Positions 53,887 through 64,000 of a stretch of DNA of 64,000 bases are shown piece after piece. Position 1 is the stretch's first letter. Every line of letters begins with the position of its first letter. The position numbers and the translations under genes are program-made. A model generated the notes under the pieces. That model made no database searches and was not told where the DNA came from. It saw nothing but the letters and a program-made list of their open reading frames with translations. The stretch is from Calocera cornea HHB12733 (Eukaryota > Basidiomycota > Dacrymycetes > Dacrymycetales > Dacrymycetaceae): assembly GCA_001632435.1 (NCBI GenBank), contig KV423936.1, forward strand, positions 124,001 through 188,000, in the 5' to 3' direction.

Positions 53887-56434
53887 CTACACCGCCTGCG
53901 GTGGTGTCCAGCTGCCCGGGCCGAACCCCCTCGGGCCCAGCGCAGCGTCCAGCACGGCCATCGCCTCGAGGACGCGCTCCTCCTCCCAGGGCCTGCCCAC
54001 GACCTGCACGCCCACGGGCAAGCCCGTCATCGCATGCGCGTCGTACACCCTTCTCATCTCCGTACGGAGCATCACCGACCCCGGGTCCCTTTCGGCGGGA
54101 GGGGCGTCGGGCCACACGTCGGTGGGCTGCACGCGCGTGACGGGCACCACGCCCGCCGGGTAGTGCAGCGTGTTGTAGTAGATTGTTGCGCTGGCCAGGG
54201 GAACGAGCGTGCGGGTCGCCCCGTGCGGGACGGCGGGCATCGCCTGCACGGGGGCGAGGACAAAGTCGAATGCCTGTTCTTCCCAGACCTGTGCAACAGC
54301 ATACAGGTTCATCAGCCTCGCTCGATATCAGACGGGGGCAGAGGAGGACCTTGGCATTGTACTCCACCATAAGCTCGTTTCGCCTCGCCGTCCAGTCCAC
54401 AAACTCCCCCACGGACTTATACCGCGACGCAGCCATGAGCCTGGCGAACCTGTGATCGCCCACGAACGTCCGCAGCACCCAGGTTGCGAAGCTCCTCAGG
54501 AACTCTATCCGCCAGTCAAACCAGTTGAGCCGTCAGAGTCGGGCCGGCGAGTGAGGGGCAGGAGAGGCGTACGCGGTATACTCGGCCCGAGCGTGACCAG
54601 GAAGAGGGAGGCGTCCTGCGGGTCCGGCCCGAGGTGGGACGTGAGCGTCCGATACCCGTCCGAGCTCGTGAGCGCTGTGAAGCACTCCATCGCCTCCAGC
54701 GCTACGTTATCCACCGTCAGCATTGGGAAGGGAGGTGCTAGCGAAAGGACGCCGGACCGTTCGGGGGGACAAACTCGACGCACTCGTGCCCCGCTTTGGT
54801 GAGCGCTGCGACGGCCTCCCGGACGGCGCGCTTGACGGGTGGGGACATCTCGACGATGTTGTCTGCCTTTCCTTCAGTACACTCGCTCCGCCTTCCATAA
54901 CATATGGAGAGCGTACCAGAAGTATAGTACCCGATCCTCAGCTTCGGGGGGAGCTTCACCTCCCTCCACGGCACAGGCGGAAGGTGCTCGTTCGGGCCCC
55001 CAGGGAGGCCGCACAGCGTCTGGCACGCGAGCTTCAGGTCCGCTACCGACCTGCAAGACAGAAGCACAGGTCAGCGTCCCTTCCACAAGCTCGGAATGAA
55101 AGGGGACCGGAATGGGAATGGGAGCGTACCGCGCCATAGGCCCGTTGTTCACCAGTATGGCTTCAAACCCCGGGTCGGGCGCTGTTCGCCCAGAAGACCA
55201 TCAACATCCATCCCACGAGGGGCCTCCGCCGCCCAACGGAAAAGGACGCACAAGCGCTTCCCCAAGCCGAGAACCTCGGCACACCGCACTTGAGTGCCCA
55301 GCACCCACTCAGCCCCGCGGGGATACGCAGTGAACCGCCGATGTCGCCCCCGAAGCCGAGGGCGCTGCCCCCGCAGGCGAGGAGGGCGGCTTCGCCGCCT
55401 GAGGAGCCGCCGGGGATGTGCAAGGGGGAGATGGGGTGTGATGTGCGCGAGAAGACGGGGTTGGCGCCTGTTATAAGGAGTCAGCGGGGGAAGGAGAGGG
55501 GGAAGGGGAGGGGAAAGAGGGGGAGGAGACGGACATTCGAAGCTCAACAATGTCTGGGGGACCTGCGAGGCAAGAAGTGTCAGCGAGCGCCCGGCACCGT
55601 GCTGAGCTCGGGGTGAGGGAAGGGCGGACACACATTCGTCTTGCATATCGGGATCCCCCCAGCGGCCTTAACCTGCGCAACGAGCTGCATACCCCATGAA
55701 CAACCATGCTCGCATGGAATGGTCTAGCGTACGAGCCCGTCCTCTTTCGCGGGGTTGTATGCCCACCTGCCAGCTGGCAGTCAGCGCCGTCTCCCTCATG
55801 GTGCAGGCAGAGCGGGGAAAGGGGGCGTACTGCGTATATCCGATGGTGGAGTCGTACCCCTTTACGTTGACTGAGGAGCGGCTTGCATTCAGTACTGAGC
55901 CGTCCGAGACAGGCAGCGGGGAAGAGGCGCACACTGGTCCTTGAACGACACGGGCACGCCGTGCAGCGCTCCTCTGGCGCGGCCGGTCGCCTCAAACTCC
56001 TTATCGAGCGCGCGTGCCTGCTCGAGCGCGTCCAGGAACATCACTGTGCAGCCACGCGTAAGCGCCCGTCAGTGCGCGGTTGGGTGAGACACATTGAATA
56101 AATCAATAGCAATGGCGCGCGGGCATACCCTCGGTGATACAGTTCGTCGCCGCGTGGGCCTCGAGCGCGCGGGAGATGTACGCGGCTGTGACGAGCTCGG
56201 CGGTCCATCCTGCTGTGTGTGTCTGGATGTTGTGCGTGATCTCCCCCGCTGCGTTGGACGGTTGGCGCTGCTGCTCCTGGGGTATGAGGTGGGCTTACCG
56301 GTTGCGGAGAGGTGGGCGGAGCGCTGGGGGAGGTGGTAGGACTGGATTGTGCGGGCTGCTGCTGCGATTGCTGCTGCTCGCTCTGCTTGCTTTTTCGCTG
56401 CGATGTCCTTCCATGAGTTGTCGAAAGGCCACAT
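53887..56434 (-). CDS. Amidase signature family enzyme (acetamidase-like), 565 aa
   Basis: Thirteen exons on the minus strand: 56434-56299, 56212-56129, 56043-55933, 55870-55767, 55684-55634, 55562-55535, 55467-55252, 55181-55130, 55050-54917, 54862-54758, 54701-54582, 54504-54350 and 54288-53887. All phases join. Catalytic parts: VSFKDQFNVKGYDSTIG (Lys of the triad, about 106), GIPICKTNVPQT, then IPGGSSGGEAALLA (cis-Ser, about 189) and GFGGDIGGSLRIPA (nucleophile Ser, about 211), followed by NNGPMAR. The C-terminus has YNTLHYPAGVVPVT and GLPVGVQVVGRPWEEERVL. This is the full amidase signature fold; fungal members hydrolyse simple amides such as acetamide or process other amides. The substrate is inferred only. 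Exons as short as 28 nt make automatic calling hard. Confidence 0.9.
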
Positions 56435-56917
56435 TGTTCCAGCAAAGACAACAAGAATATTATGAATGAAGGAATGAATAGCAAAAGGTTTGCGGCAAGC
56501 GCGGCCCGGAAGCGCGACTAGAGCACCCGCCTTGTCCCAGAAGACGCCCTCGGCGGCCGCGGCCAGTTGCGGAATTGCTTCCCTGGCTGGCGCGGCACGG
56601 CCATTATCCATCGAGAGGCTGTGCGGGACCTGCGTCCTGCGCCGGGATGGACCAAGGGGTCGTGAGGGGCGGGGCTCGATCGAGCGCGCATCCGGGGAGT
56701 CCGCTGGGGGGTGAACCCACCGCATTCCCTAGAGAGGGCCGTGACAGCCACTCACGCTAAAAGAGCACAAGTTAGAAGAGGAATAAGTCTCTGCCCCATA
56801 TACTGCGTGCACGCAGTGTGCTCATCGCATACATCACTTCAGCAGTGCCAAGATCCACAGAACACATCGAACATGCGCATTAATATTATTGACACAACAC
56901 TGTACACGGTGTAATAC
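56435..56917. other. Intergenic: 5' flank of amidase gene
   Basis: This 483-bp stretch has no supported gene. The first third is GC-rich promoter-like DNA; the rest is AT-richer up to the SINE-like repeat. An A run (AAAAAAAA) starts at 56932 inside the repeat end. Confidence 0.45.
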
Positions 56918-57310
56918 TCGCGGGAGTGTGCAAAAAAAACATGTGTTGTGTTCAAAAAGCGATCCGAGACATTGTACAATGTCTAAGCCCCCATGCCGCA
57001 ACGGTTAAGGTGTCTGCCTCTATTCGAGCACACTGAACCCCCGTTGTTTGAGAGCCGGGTTCGAGCCCTGCAGCTGTTAGTTGGCCCCTGCATTTCTGCA
57101 GTCCGCCCGATATACCCCTGCATCTCGGTAATGCTGTGCAGTGCCAATGGGGATTGGCACCTGACCCCCGAGCGGGGTTAGAGACGCCCAAGAAGATCGA
57201 TGGACGACGGGACCAGCAGGGGCGGATGGCGGGACACGGGACACAAAGGTGAGTACTCTCTTTTTCACACCTCATTACAATCGATATCCAAATGTTCACT
57301 GTGCAAACGA
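56918..57310 (+). repeat. SINE-like Pol III repeat, copy 2 (plus orientation)
   Basis: Reverse-complement partner of 29564-29957. A-box-like CCGCAACGGTTAAGG is at 56996-57010 and B box GGTTCGAGCCC at 57058-57068. A perfect 16-bp palindrome GACATTGTACAATGTC (56968-56983) lies just upstream of the tRNA-like part; the other copy has two changes there. The two copies differ by scattered substitutions and a few 1-3 nt indels. Confidence 0.72.
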
Positions 57311-57656
57311 CTTAGACAAGAAAGAATGGGCATCATGCATCCGTTGTTGGTCACAACCTTGAAAGAGCGTTTTCGGCGTACCTATTAGTTAGAGGAACTA
57401 CGAGAGCGAGCACGCAGGTCGTAGGGCTGTCTTGCCTAACATTCTGCATTGTTTCCTCTCTGTACAGTCCAGCACCCCGCTCTACTCTGCCAAAACAGGG
57501 ACAACAACAGGAGTGAACTGATGCGGGTGTACGGCGGACGGTCTCCGGCGACGGCGGGTGCAATGCTGATTGCACTGCGGGTTGAAGGGCCCTAGTTATG
57601 TACTGTAGCGCCCCTCGACGCGTCGCGTCCCTCTCTTTCCTCCTCACAATGCCACG
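57311..57656. other. Promoter region of thymidylate kinase gene
   Basis: These 346 bp lie between the SINE-like repeat and the thymidylate kinase ATG. No ORF or other element is recognised. The last 50 bp are CT-rich. Confidence 0.45.
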
Positions 57657-58470
57657 ATGCGCGGCGCATTCATCGTGATAGAAGGGCTCGACCGGTCGGG
57701 CAAGTCGACCCAGACGGCCCTCCTGGCTGCCCGGCTTGCCGCCCACGGCCGCCCAGTCGAGCAGTTCAAGTTCCCCGGTGCGTCCCGCCAGCGCGCACTC
57801 GCAGGGGTCAGGCTGACCTGGTGGTGCTGGTGCTGGTGCTGGTGCGCAGACCGGACGACCCCGATAGGACAGATGATCGACGCGTACCTGCGCTCCCAGA
57901 GCGACCTGGAGGATCACGCGATCCACCTGCTGTTCAGCGCGAACCGGTGGGAGCTCGCGTGCGTCCTCTCCCCTCCCCTCCCATCCATCCCCACTTCCCC
58001 ACTCCCACTTCCCACCGCCCTTCCCCCCGCTCCAGCAGACAGCTCACCCCCTCCCCAGCCCCAGAATAGAAAGTCTCCTCGCCTCCGGCACCACCGTCCT
58101 CTCCGACCGGTACGCCCCCTCCGGCCTCTCCTTCTCCGCCTCCAAGGGCCTCCCCCTCCCCTGGTGCGCCGCCCCGGACGTGGGGCTCCCCGCGCCCGAC
58201 CTGGTCATCTTCCTCGATATCGACCCTTCTAAAGCTGCGGAGCGGGGCGGGTACGGGAAGGAGAGGTATGAGCGGCGCGAGGTGCAGGAGCGCGTTAGGG
58301 GCGTGTTTCGGTTGCTTGGCGACGGGGAGGGGGAGGACAGGTGGAAGGTCGTCGATGCGGGCCAGGAGATGGATCAAGTCACGAGGGAGATTTGGGAGGC
58401 GGTGGAGCCGCTCAGGGTGGGCGTGGAGGGGGAGGTGAAGCGGCTTTGGGTTGATCGGAAGTGGGAATGA
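57657..58470 (+). CDS. CDC8: Thymidylate kinase (dTMP kinase), 211 aa
   Basis: Three exons: 57657-57777, 57850-57958 and 58065-58470. P-loop IEGLDRSGKSTQT (about 9-20) and FPDRTTPIGQMIDAYL (the DRX/TPIG substrate loop) are split by intron 1, which contains a run of GCTGGT units. LEDHAIHLLFSANRWE, then VLSDRYAPSGLSFSASKGL (DRY lid-side motif), PDLVIFLDIDP and a C-terminal helix complete the fold. Length matches eukaryotic enzymes. Established reaction: ATP + dTMP to ADP + dTDP, essential for DNA synthesis. Confidence 0.94.
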
Positions 58471-58689
58471 GGCGGGACGGAGCGGGAACTTCCGTACTAC
58501 AATTACTATCCGCGGGAGGAGATGTACAACGGGGAGGGTACAATGTGGTGTATAGGTGTACAGACGGGACGGGAAGCGGATGCAGGCGAACGAGCGGGGA
58601 GCGGGAGGCAGGGGAGCGAGCAATGTACCGTGTCCTTAGCGGACACGCAGGCCAGTCTAGATGGCCCGACCAGCGCGCAGCGCCCCCAG

Positions 58690-59907
58690 CTAGCCCGACA
58701 GCATCCGGCTCACCAGCACCGCGAGCGCAATGACGATCAGATAGCGCCACCTAGCCGTGAAGACTCGTAAGCGACCTGTCCACCCAGCGGCGGCAGCGAC
58801 AGGCAGCTGACCGGGTCCCACTCCGGGCGGCGCCTGCACCTGCATCTCTCCTTTCGCCTGTTGTCCATGCTGCGCTTGCGCTGGTGCGGTTGCTGGGTCG
58901 GGCGGCGGCGCGACGGCGGCGGTGGTTGACGCACTCGCGACGGCTTCCTGCGCATCTTTGCTCCTCGGCACCTCGCCCATGTTCGGCAGGTCCTTCATCT
59001 GCTCCTCAGAGTACTGCCACCACCAGCTCATCAGCACTTGCCCACGCACAGGGCACGCAGGGCTCACCTCGGGAAACATCTCACGGAACTTCTTGTTCCC
59101 CCTGTTGAACTCGTGGCTCTTCTTCGCGAACGCCTTCTTGTCCAGGTCCGTCGTCGTGATGCTCCCCGTGGTGATCTCGTCCGAGAGCATGAACGACAGG
59201 AGGCCCGTGAGACTGTCCAGCAATCCGCAGTCAGCAATGCTCCGGGATATGGCAGGGGAGAGGGGGGGGCAGGACGCACATGGTAGCCACGCTCCACGCG
59301 GGGTTCCACGTCCCCGGATGGTAGTCGCTCATGCTCGTGCAGATCTTCTTATCCGGCTGGAACCTCCCGGACGGGGTATGCATCTTCCCACCAGGCAAAA
59401 CAGAGCCATATCAGCCACATCTGATGCTGGGTATACGCATAATGAGGGGAGAGGGACGCACCTTTATGCCCGGAGGTTTGAACGGGTAGTCGGACGGGAA
59501 GGTCAGCATGCCGTAGTACTCCCCGCCGTGGTACGGGCTGTCCGGCGGCCCGCGCTGTCCGACACATCCCACATCAATACCCTGCTAGCCCCATCCATTA
59601 AGAGGGGACGTACGAGGATATAGTGCCCTGAAGACCGGTCAGCTGCTGTAACCTTACGCGACGGAGGGGATGGGAGGGAAGCGGGAAGTGGGAAGTGGGA
59701 AGTGGGAAGGGGAGGGGATACGCACAGTTCAGGATGTTCCTCTCGTCCGGGGCGGCCCAGACGAAGGGCGGCGGGGACTTCTGCATCCCCATGTACTCCT
59801 TTGTGAGCTAGGCGGGCGTTGTGCCGTATCAGTCTCTCTCGGTCCCGTGCCTGCACGGCTGCTTGAGGAGGAGCACTCACCCGCTTGTGGGCCGCTTTTG
59901 ACGCCAT
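58690..59907 (-). CDS. UBC6: Ubiquitin-conjugating enzyme Ubc6/UBE2J, ER tail-anchored, 262 aa
   Basis: Seven exons on the minus strand: 59907-59881, 59807-59726, 59627-59614 (14 nt), 59554-59462, 59383-59280, 59212-59068 and 59013-58690. It starts [21 protein letters not shown] and carries the E2 fold with [27 protein letters not shown]. The catalytic Cys is in [15 protein letters not shown], at residue 87, the same number as in yeast Ubc6. Ser/Pro/Ala-rich linker and a C-terminal hydrophobic anchor ([15 protein letters not shown]) follow. Established role: ER-associated degradation with Doa10. The 14-nt exon supplies part of WHYIL. Confidence 0.93.
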
Positions 59908-60439
59908 GATAGCCTGTTAGAAGTGGATGGGATGCGAGGAGGGAAGGGAAGGAGCAAGCGAGTGGTGGTGGTGGTGGGTCGAGAGAGGAAGGAGGTGAAG
60001 CTGGAGACCGGACGGGGAGGTATAGATAGATAGACAGAGAGAGAGTCGACAGGACAGTCACGTCCCCAGTCGTGGTGAGGCGGGTCAGTGTGAGAGGGAG
60101 ATAGGCGAGAGGCAAGAGCAGGAGGCGCGGCACAGCCTTACCGCCGCCGTCGCAGGGCAAAGCCGCGCGCGCGTGGGGCAAGCCGCTTCGGCACGAGTCA
60201 GCCTCGCAGGCGTCTTCTGAGGACTGGTCGGGGAAGTTGGCAGTATTTCCGGAATATTGGGCGGGTCGGCGGAAAGATTATCACAATCGATGTATTCCTA
60301 TCGCGATGGCTCTGCGGGATCGACTGGTGCTGAGAACGACACCGTACAGTCAAAGACGCCGCACGAGATGAAGCATGATCATTACAGTCCCCCGAGGTAC
60401 AAATACAGTATACAAGCCATAATAGCATCGCCCATGCTC
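59908..60439. other. Intergenic: Ubc6 promoter and MED4 3' flank
   Basis: These 532 bp have no supported gene. A run of purine-rich GGAAGG and GATAGATAGACAGAGAGAGAG sequence lies at 59938-60040, i.e. CT-rich on the Ubc6 coding strand, which fits its leader. Confidence 0.5.
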
Positions 60440-61397
60440 TCACAGATCTAGGTTCAGATCCAGATCGTTGAACACCTCCGCCGCCGCCGGACGGGCCGGC
60501 CGGGTCGGCGCGATGGGCTGCTCTTGGTGCCCCGCTTCCGGGAGGGGTGGGTGATCTTGCGCTGATAGACATGTCAGTTTCCCATAGATACGGAAAGAGG
60601 CGTAGGGAGACGCGACAAGCGGAACAGGAAGAAAGGGTGCAGAAAGAATAGAGGTCGGGTCCGCGTGGGATGTAGAGGAGGAGGAAGCGCAAAGAACAGC
60701 ACTCACGAACGCCCACAGCCCCCTCCTCCCCGGCGATGCTCATCCCGACGCCTTCCGCATTCAGCCTCCCCCGGCGGAGCATCTCCTGCGTTGGCGCATA
60801 CAGATGGAGCGGTTTCTCCCCCTCCTCGCCCGGGTGCTGCGGCAGCCGGTAGGGCGGGAAGGAGGGCGGGAGGGAGGTGTATGCGGAGAGGTGGGAGGCG
60901 TACGCCATCAGCTCGGCGTAGGGGATCGGGTCTTCCGGTGTGCGTCAGCTGGCTGTCCCACGCACACGCACAGCAGGTGAAACGGACGTACTGTCTTTCG
61001 CGCGCTTAATCGCCCCCAGCTCCTCCTCCCCCTCCTCTACAACCCCCTCGAGCGCCTCCTCCCCCTCCTCGAGCACGCCCAGCACCCCGCGCATCTCCTC
61101 CTCGAGGCGCGCGACCTCCCTCCGGAGCCGCTCGATCCTCTCCCACCTCAGCTGGTGCACGCGCGCAAAGCGCAGCGCGGAGGCGAAGGACTGGTCCAGC
61201 GCGAGGAAGGCGCTCGCTTCTGGTGCTGGGCGGGAGTGGGAGGCTTGAAGGGAGTGAGAGGACGGGTGGGCGTGGGTCGGGGAGAGCGCGGAGAGGGAGG
61301 AGAAGAGCGCGAAGGAGAGCTCGGACAGCCGGTCCAGGTGCTGCTGCAGCGCGTCCCGCATCGGGAGGTGCTGGATGTCGCCGTCTAGGACGGACAT
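60440..61397 (-). CDS. MED4: Mediator subunit 4 (MED4), about 250 aa
   Basis: Three exons on the minus strand: 61397-60992, 60931-60707 and 60561-60440. After MSVLDGDIQHLPMRDALQQHL comes a coiled coil (RLRREVARLEEEMRGVLGVLEEGEEALEG). The conserved MED4 block NPIPYAELMAYASHLSAYTSLPPSF spans the first splice, and the protein ends VFNDLDLNLDL, a typical fungal MED4 tail. Established role: middle module of Mediator. The start is uncertain: an in-frame ATG at 61616 would add 73 residues that look like leader sequence. Confidence 0.87.
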
Positions 61398-61731
61398 GCT
61401 GCTCTGCTTCCCAGGTGGGTCCCAGCTGCCCGTCAGTCCCCAGGTGCTACTTGCACTATATCTCGGCGTGCTCGTAGTAGACTGGAGAGGCGCCGGTGCC
61501 GATGGCAAGGTTGACAGTACGACCGGTGCAGAGGTGAGGGTGGTGCGACCAAGCGCTCGTGCGAGCGGATGGCGGTACTCATGCGCAAAAGGGTCCGCCC
61601 ATAAGTTACGGTACACAACACTCTATTTCTCGCCCTTACACACGTCCCTGACTCGCTCCCTGCGGCTCTGCCAACCACCTCCGCCTGCAGCACTCCTCTG
61701 CATATACCCAGCTAGAAGGGCAACAGGCAAC
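61398..61731. promoter_or_regulatory. Divergent promoter between MED4 and RPC4
   Basis: These 334 bp lie between two start codons on opposite strands. The MED4 frame is open over most of it. No TATA box is clear. Part may be coding if MED4 starts at 61616. Confidence 0.45.
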
Positions 61732-63592
61732 ATGTCCGCCCCTCCTGCTCCTCCGCGCGGCCGAGGCCGAGGCCGCGGGCGCGGTGCCCCCTCTCGCCCG
61801 CGCCCCGCTCCCTCAACCCCCACGCCAGCCACAGTCGCCTCAGCTGGGCCCAGCCCGCCCCACCCCCAGCCTCCAGCCCTCCCCGACCTCCCAGCAGCAA
61901 CAGACTTCACCCGCCCGCTCCCTGCCCCCCGCCCGCTCGGGACGCTCAGGGACCCCCCGCCCGGGCCTGGGGCGCGCCCGGGAGGGGCGAACTTGGCCCG
62001 GAAGCCGGAGGACCTGGCCAGGACGGGCGTGAGCAAGCTAAAGTTTATGCCTAAGCTGCCTATGAGTCGGCCGAAGAAGGAGTGAGTGCTGCCTGCTTTG
62101 CGTGCTGTGATGATGCTGAACGGGTGTGGGATTCTTTCAGGCCGGACGATGTGAAGCCCGTAAGCTGCACGCCCCCATGAGAGGTGTACGGACGCTTATA
62201 TGCTACAGGCAACCCCCACCGCAGGCCCCAGTAACCCCATCCGCGGCACGTCCGACCGAGGCCGTGGCCGAGGTCGCGGCGGCCCCCCCACCGGCGCAGG
62301 CCGAGGCGAACTGCAAATGACCGCCTCGGGGCCCTTCGCGCTCGGTCCCTCGGCGCTGCTCTCCTCCTCCCGCCCACGGCCGCACGGCCCCACCGGGCCG
62401 ATCCCGCTCGGCCCCGGCTCTGGGCTCTCTGGGGGCGCAGGAGCGGGCGAGGTGGGCGGGAAGAGGCCCGCGGTCGTCCTAGCGGACGCGGAAACGTACT
62501 CTGATGAGGAGGTCGAGATTGTCGACCTTGACCTCGTGGAGGGGCTGGATGATAGCGCGCCGAGCAGCTTGAAGCGGGTGAAGTTTTTGCGCGGGAGGGA
62601 GAGGCGCGAGAAAAAGGAGGTTGTTACGAAGCTCCCTCGGGTGGAGGAGATTAAAGGTGCTCATTCTTTGTGTGGGCTGCAGTGCGGATTCGAAGAGGGC
62701 TGACGAAGGAACAGCGAAATTGGAAGAAGTCGAGTCGACAGCTTCGCTCCACTCCTCCGCGAGGCCCACGACGGAGCCTGAGACCCCGCCCGACGAAGGA
62801 GGGAGCGGGGGCAAGACGGCTGACGCGCTGGACCTGAGTGAGAGCGAGGACGACGAGGAGGCGGAGGATATGCTTGGGGACTTTATGGCCCGCGGGGAGA
62901 CGGTTGCCGTGCGTTGTTTTCTTACACCTTTTGAGCGTGTGCAGGATGGGAGAGGCTGATGAGGTGTGTATACATGCAGCCCGAGCTGGACCCGACAAGG
63001 GAGCGTTTCTACTTCTTCCAGTTTCCAGCGCCGTTCCCCTCTTTCCTCCCGGCGCCCACACAGGTGGTAGACGTCGACGCGGAGATGCCCGACGCGGATC
63101 CCCTCCCCGCCTCCTCCGTGGCTGACGGCGCACCAGGGGCGAGCATGGAGAAGCAGGTGCGGTTCACTGGGGAGGATGTGAAACTGGAAGACGGGACAGG
63201 GAAGAAGCCTGGCACCGGAAGCCCGGGGAAGGGCAGGCCGCCCAAGGTCGACGGTGTCATCGGGAGGATGGAGCTGTACCGCGACGGGCGGGTGCGGCTC
63301 GTCCTCGGCGACGGGATCGCCATGGAGGTACGCTTCCAACTCTCCAATCTCCCCTCACAATCGGCGAAGCGGTTGCTGACCGACTCGCCAGGTCCACCCC
63401 GCGGCGGAAACGGCCTTCCTGGAGAACGTGGTGCACGTGGACCCCAGTACGAAGCAGATGACCTCCTTGGGCCGGGTTGAGCGCAGGTTTGTCGTCTCCC
63501 CGGATCTGGACGCGCTGCTTGCGGAGTTGGAGGTGGATGAGAGGGTCAAGCGGGAGGGGGACCGGCTCGGCGGGCTGGTCAAGATGGAGTAG
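61732..63592 (+). CDS. RPC53: RNA polymerase III subunit RPC4 (Rpc53), 521 aa
   Basis: Six exons: 61732-62081, 62141-62159 (19 nt), 62209-62656, 62709-62908, 62980-63327 and 63392-63592. The N-terminus is Arg/Gly/Pro-rich (PPRGRGRGRGRG); then LKFMPKLPMSRPKKEPDD, the RPC4 RxP motif, more RG repeats, an acidic middle, and the conserved C-terminal block DPTRERFYFFQFPAPFPSF, GKMELYRDGRVRLVLG-like sequence and HPAAETAFLENVVHV, ending RRFVVSPDLDALL. This is the Pol III termination/reinitiation subunit that pairs with Rpc37. In view of the SINE-like Pol III repeats in the window its presence is coincidental. The 19-nt exon joins the basic motif to the RG region. Confidence 0.9.
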
Positions 63593-63958
63593 CCTATATG
63601 CCTGTATCCTTACCGTGAGAACTGTTGGGTTGCACCATGGGGTAAATAGTACTACTTATTGGCAACACAAACGCATAAGACACCTGTCAACGTCAGAGCA
63701 AAGATGCTTCCAAAAGCAGCCATGCGCCCGAAGCAGACAGTCGCCCGGCCGGGTCGGTCCGACGCCCAAGCCAGCCAGGGCCCTCGTCCCGCATCCCCAC
63801 GTCTCGGGTGGAGTCCCGCCCGGCTTCCCCACGCCAGGCAGCGGTATATGAGCTGTACAAGGCGTGCTGGTCGACGAGTCTCGCGACCTCCCCGTTCTCC
63901 TCTGCTGTATCTTGCTTGATTGGCTGTTGTGAGATTCTTGCATTGCACTTGATTCAAT
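63593..63958. other. Intergenic between RPC4 and next gene
   Basis: These 366 bp hold no supported gene. ORFs here overlap one another and have no motif. The stretch holds the RPC4 3' UTR and the promoter of the gene that begins at 63959. Confidence 0.5.
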
Positions 63959-64000
63959 ATGGCCGCTGCTGTTCAGACGCTGCTCGGGACCAAGACGACC
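63959..64000 (+). CDS. Start of an unidentified gene cut by window edge
   Basis: ATG at 63959 opens a frame reading MAAAVQTLLGTKTT up to the last base. The context CAATATGGCC has no perfect Kozak match. The visible 14 codons are too few to identify a family; the call as a gene start rests on position and a clean leader upstream. Confidence 0.35.
   Translation, partial: MAAAVQTLLGTKTT

Noticed and set aside
56985..57075. tRNA-like segment in the dispersed repeat as a genuine tRNA gene
   Set aside because: It is present in both repeat copies, the acceptor arms do not pair and the T stem is imperfect, so it is a Pol III promoter-bearing repeat.

Overview
This window looks like nuclear chromosomal DNA from a filamentous basidiomycete, most likely an Agaricomycete-type mushroom fungus. 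The genes are dense and cut by many short introns (about 45-75 nt, GT...AG, often with a CTNA(A/C) branch point). Sequence is GC-rich with pyrimidine-rich 5' regions. The gene set includes a DASH subunit, a basidiomycete-style F-box/LRR protein, fungal complex I and MED4 proteins and an expanded JmjC family. The species cannot be named from the sequence. All exon models were built by hand from reading frame, splice consensus and family similarity; no database search was run.

Layout. 0-12.6 kb: tail of a tandem-SH3 protein, a CDK7/Kin28-type kinase, a large FG nucleoporin (Nup1/Nup153-like, RanBP2 zinc fingers) divergent from a complex I 21-kDa subunit, the splicing factor U2AF65, then three tandem EXPERA/TMEM97 (sigma-2 receptor) paralogs with the same exon structure. 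12.7-16.7 kb: an F-box protein and an unknown protein. 17.5-25.4 kb: two tandem JmjC plus CCHC zinc-knuckle paralogs whose 5' ends and promoters are nearly identical although the rest has diverged. One keeps the HxD iron motif and the other has HxN. 26.7-28.5 kb: a membrane acyltransferase. 30.4-36.1 kb: an unknown protein, ARPC1 and mitoribosomal mS29. 37.2 kb: a very small Cys-rich metallothionein split by two introns. 38-45.7 kb: a VPS9 Rab-GEF, ribosomal protein eL37 and a kinesin-14. 45.7-49.1 kb: a gene-poor stretch. 49.1-53 kb: DASH Dad3 and a low-complexity protein. 53.9-63.6 kb: a 13-exon amidase, thymidylate kinase, Ubc6, MED4 and the Pol III subunit RPC4. The right edge cuts the start of another gene. 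A roughly 390-bp repeat with Pol III A/B boxes (SINE-like) occurs twice in opposite orientation, near 29.6 and 57 kb.

How they work together. Most are single-copy core genes: transcription (CDK7, MED4, RPC4), splicing, nuclear transport, translation, actin and microtubule function, ERAD and dTTP synthesis. There is no sign of a biosynthetic cluster. The lineage-specific parts are the TMEM97 trio, the JmjC pair, the metallothionein and the SINE-like repeat. The most informative observations are loss of a predicted functional Asp in one TMEM97 copy, the HxD-to-HxN change in one JmjC copy, the apparently homogenised 5' ends of the JmjC pair, and a decayed third zinc finger beyond the nucleoporin stop codon.
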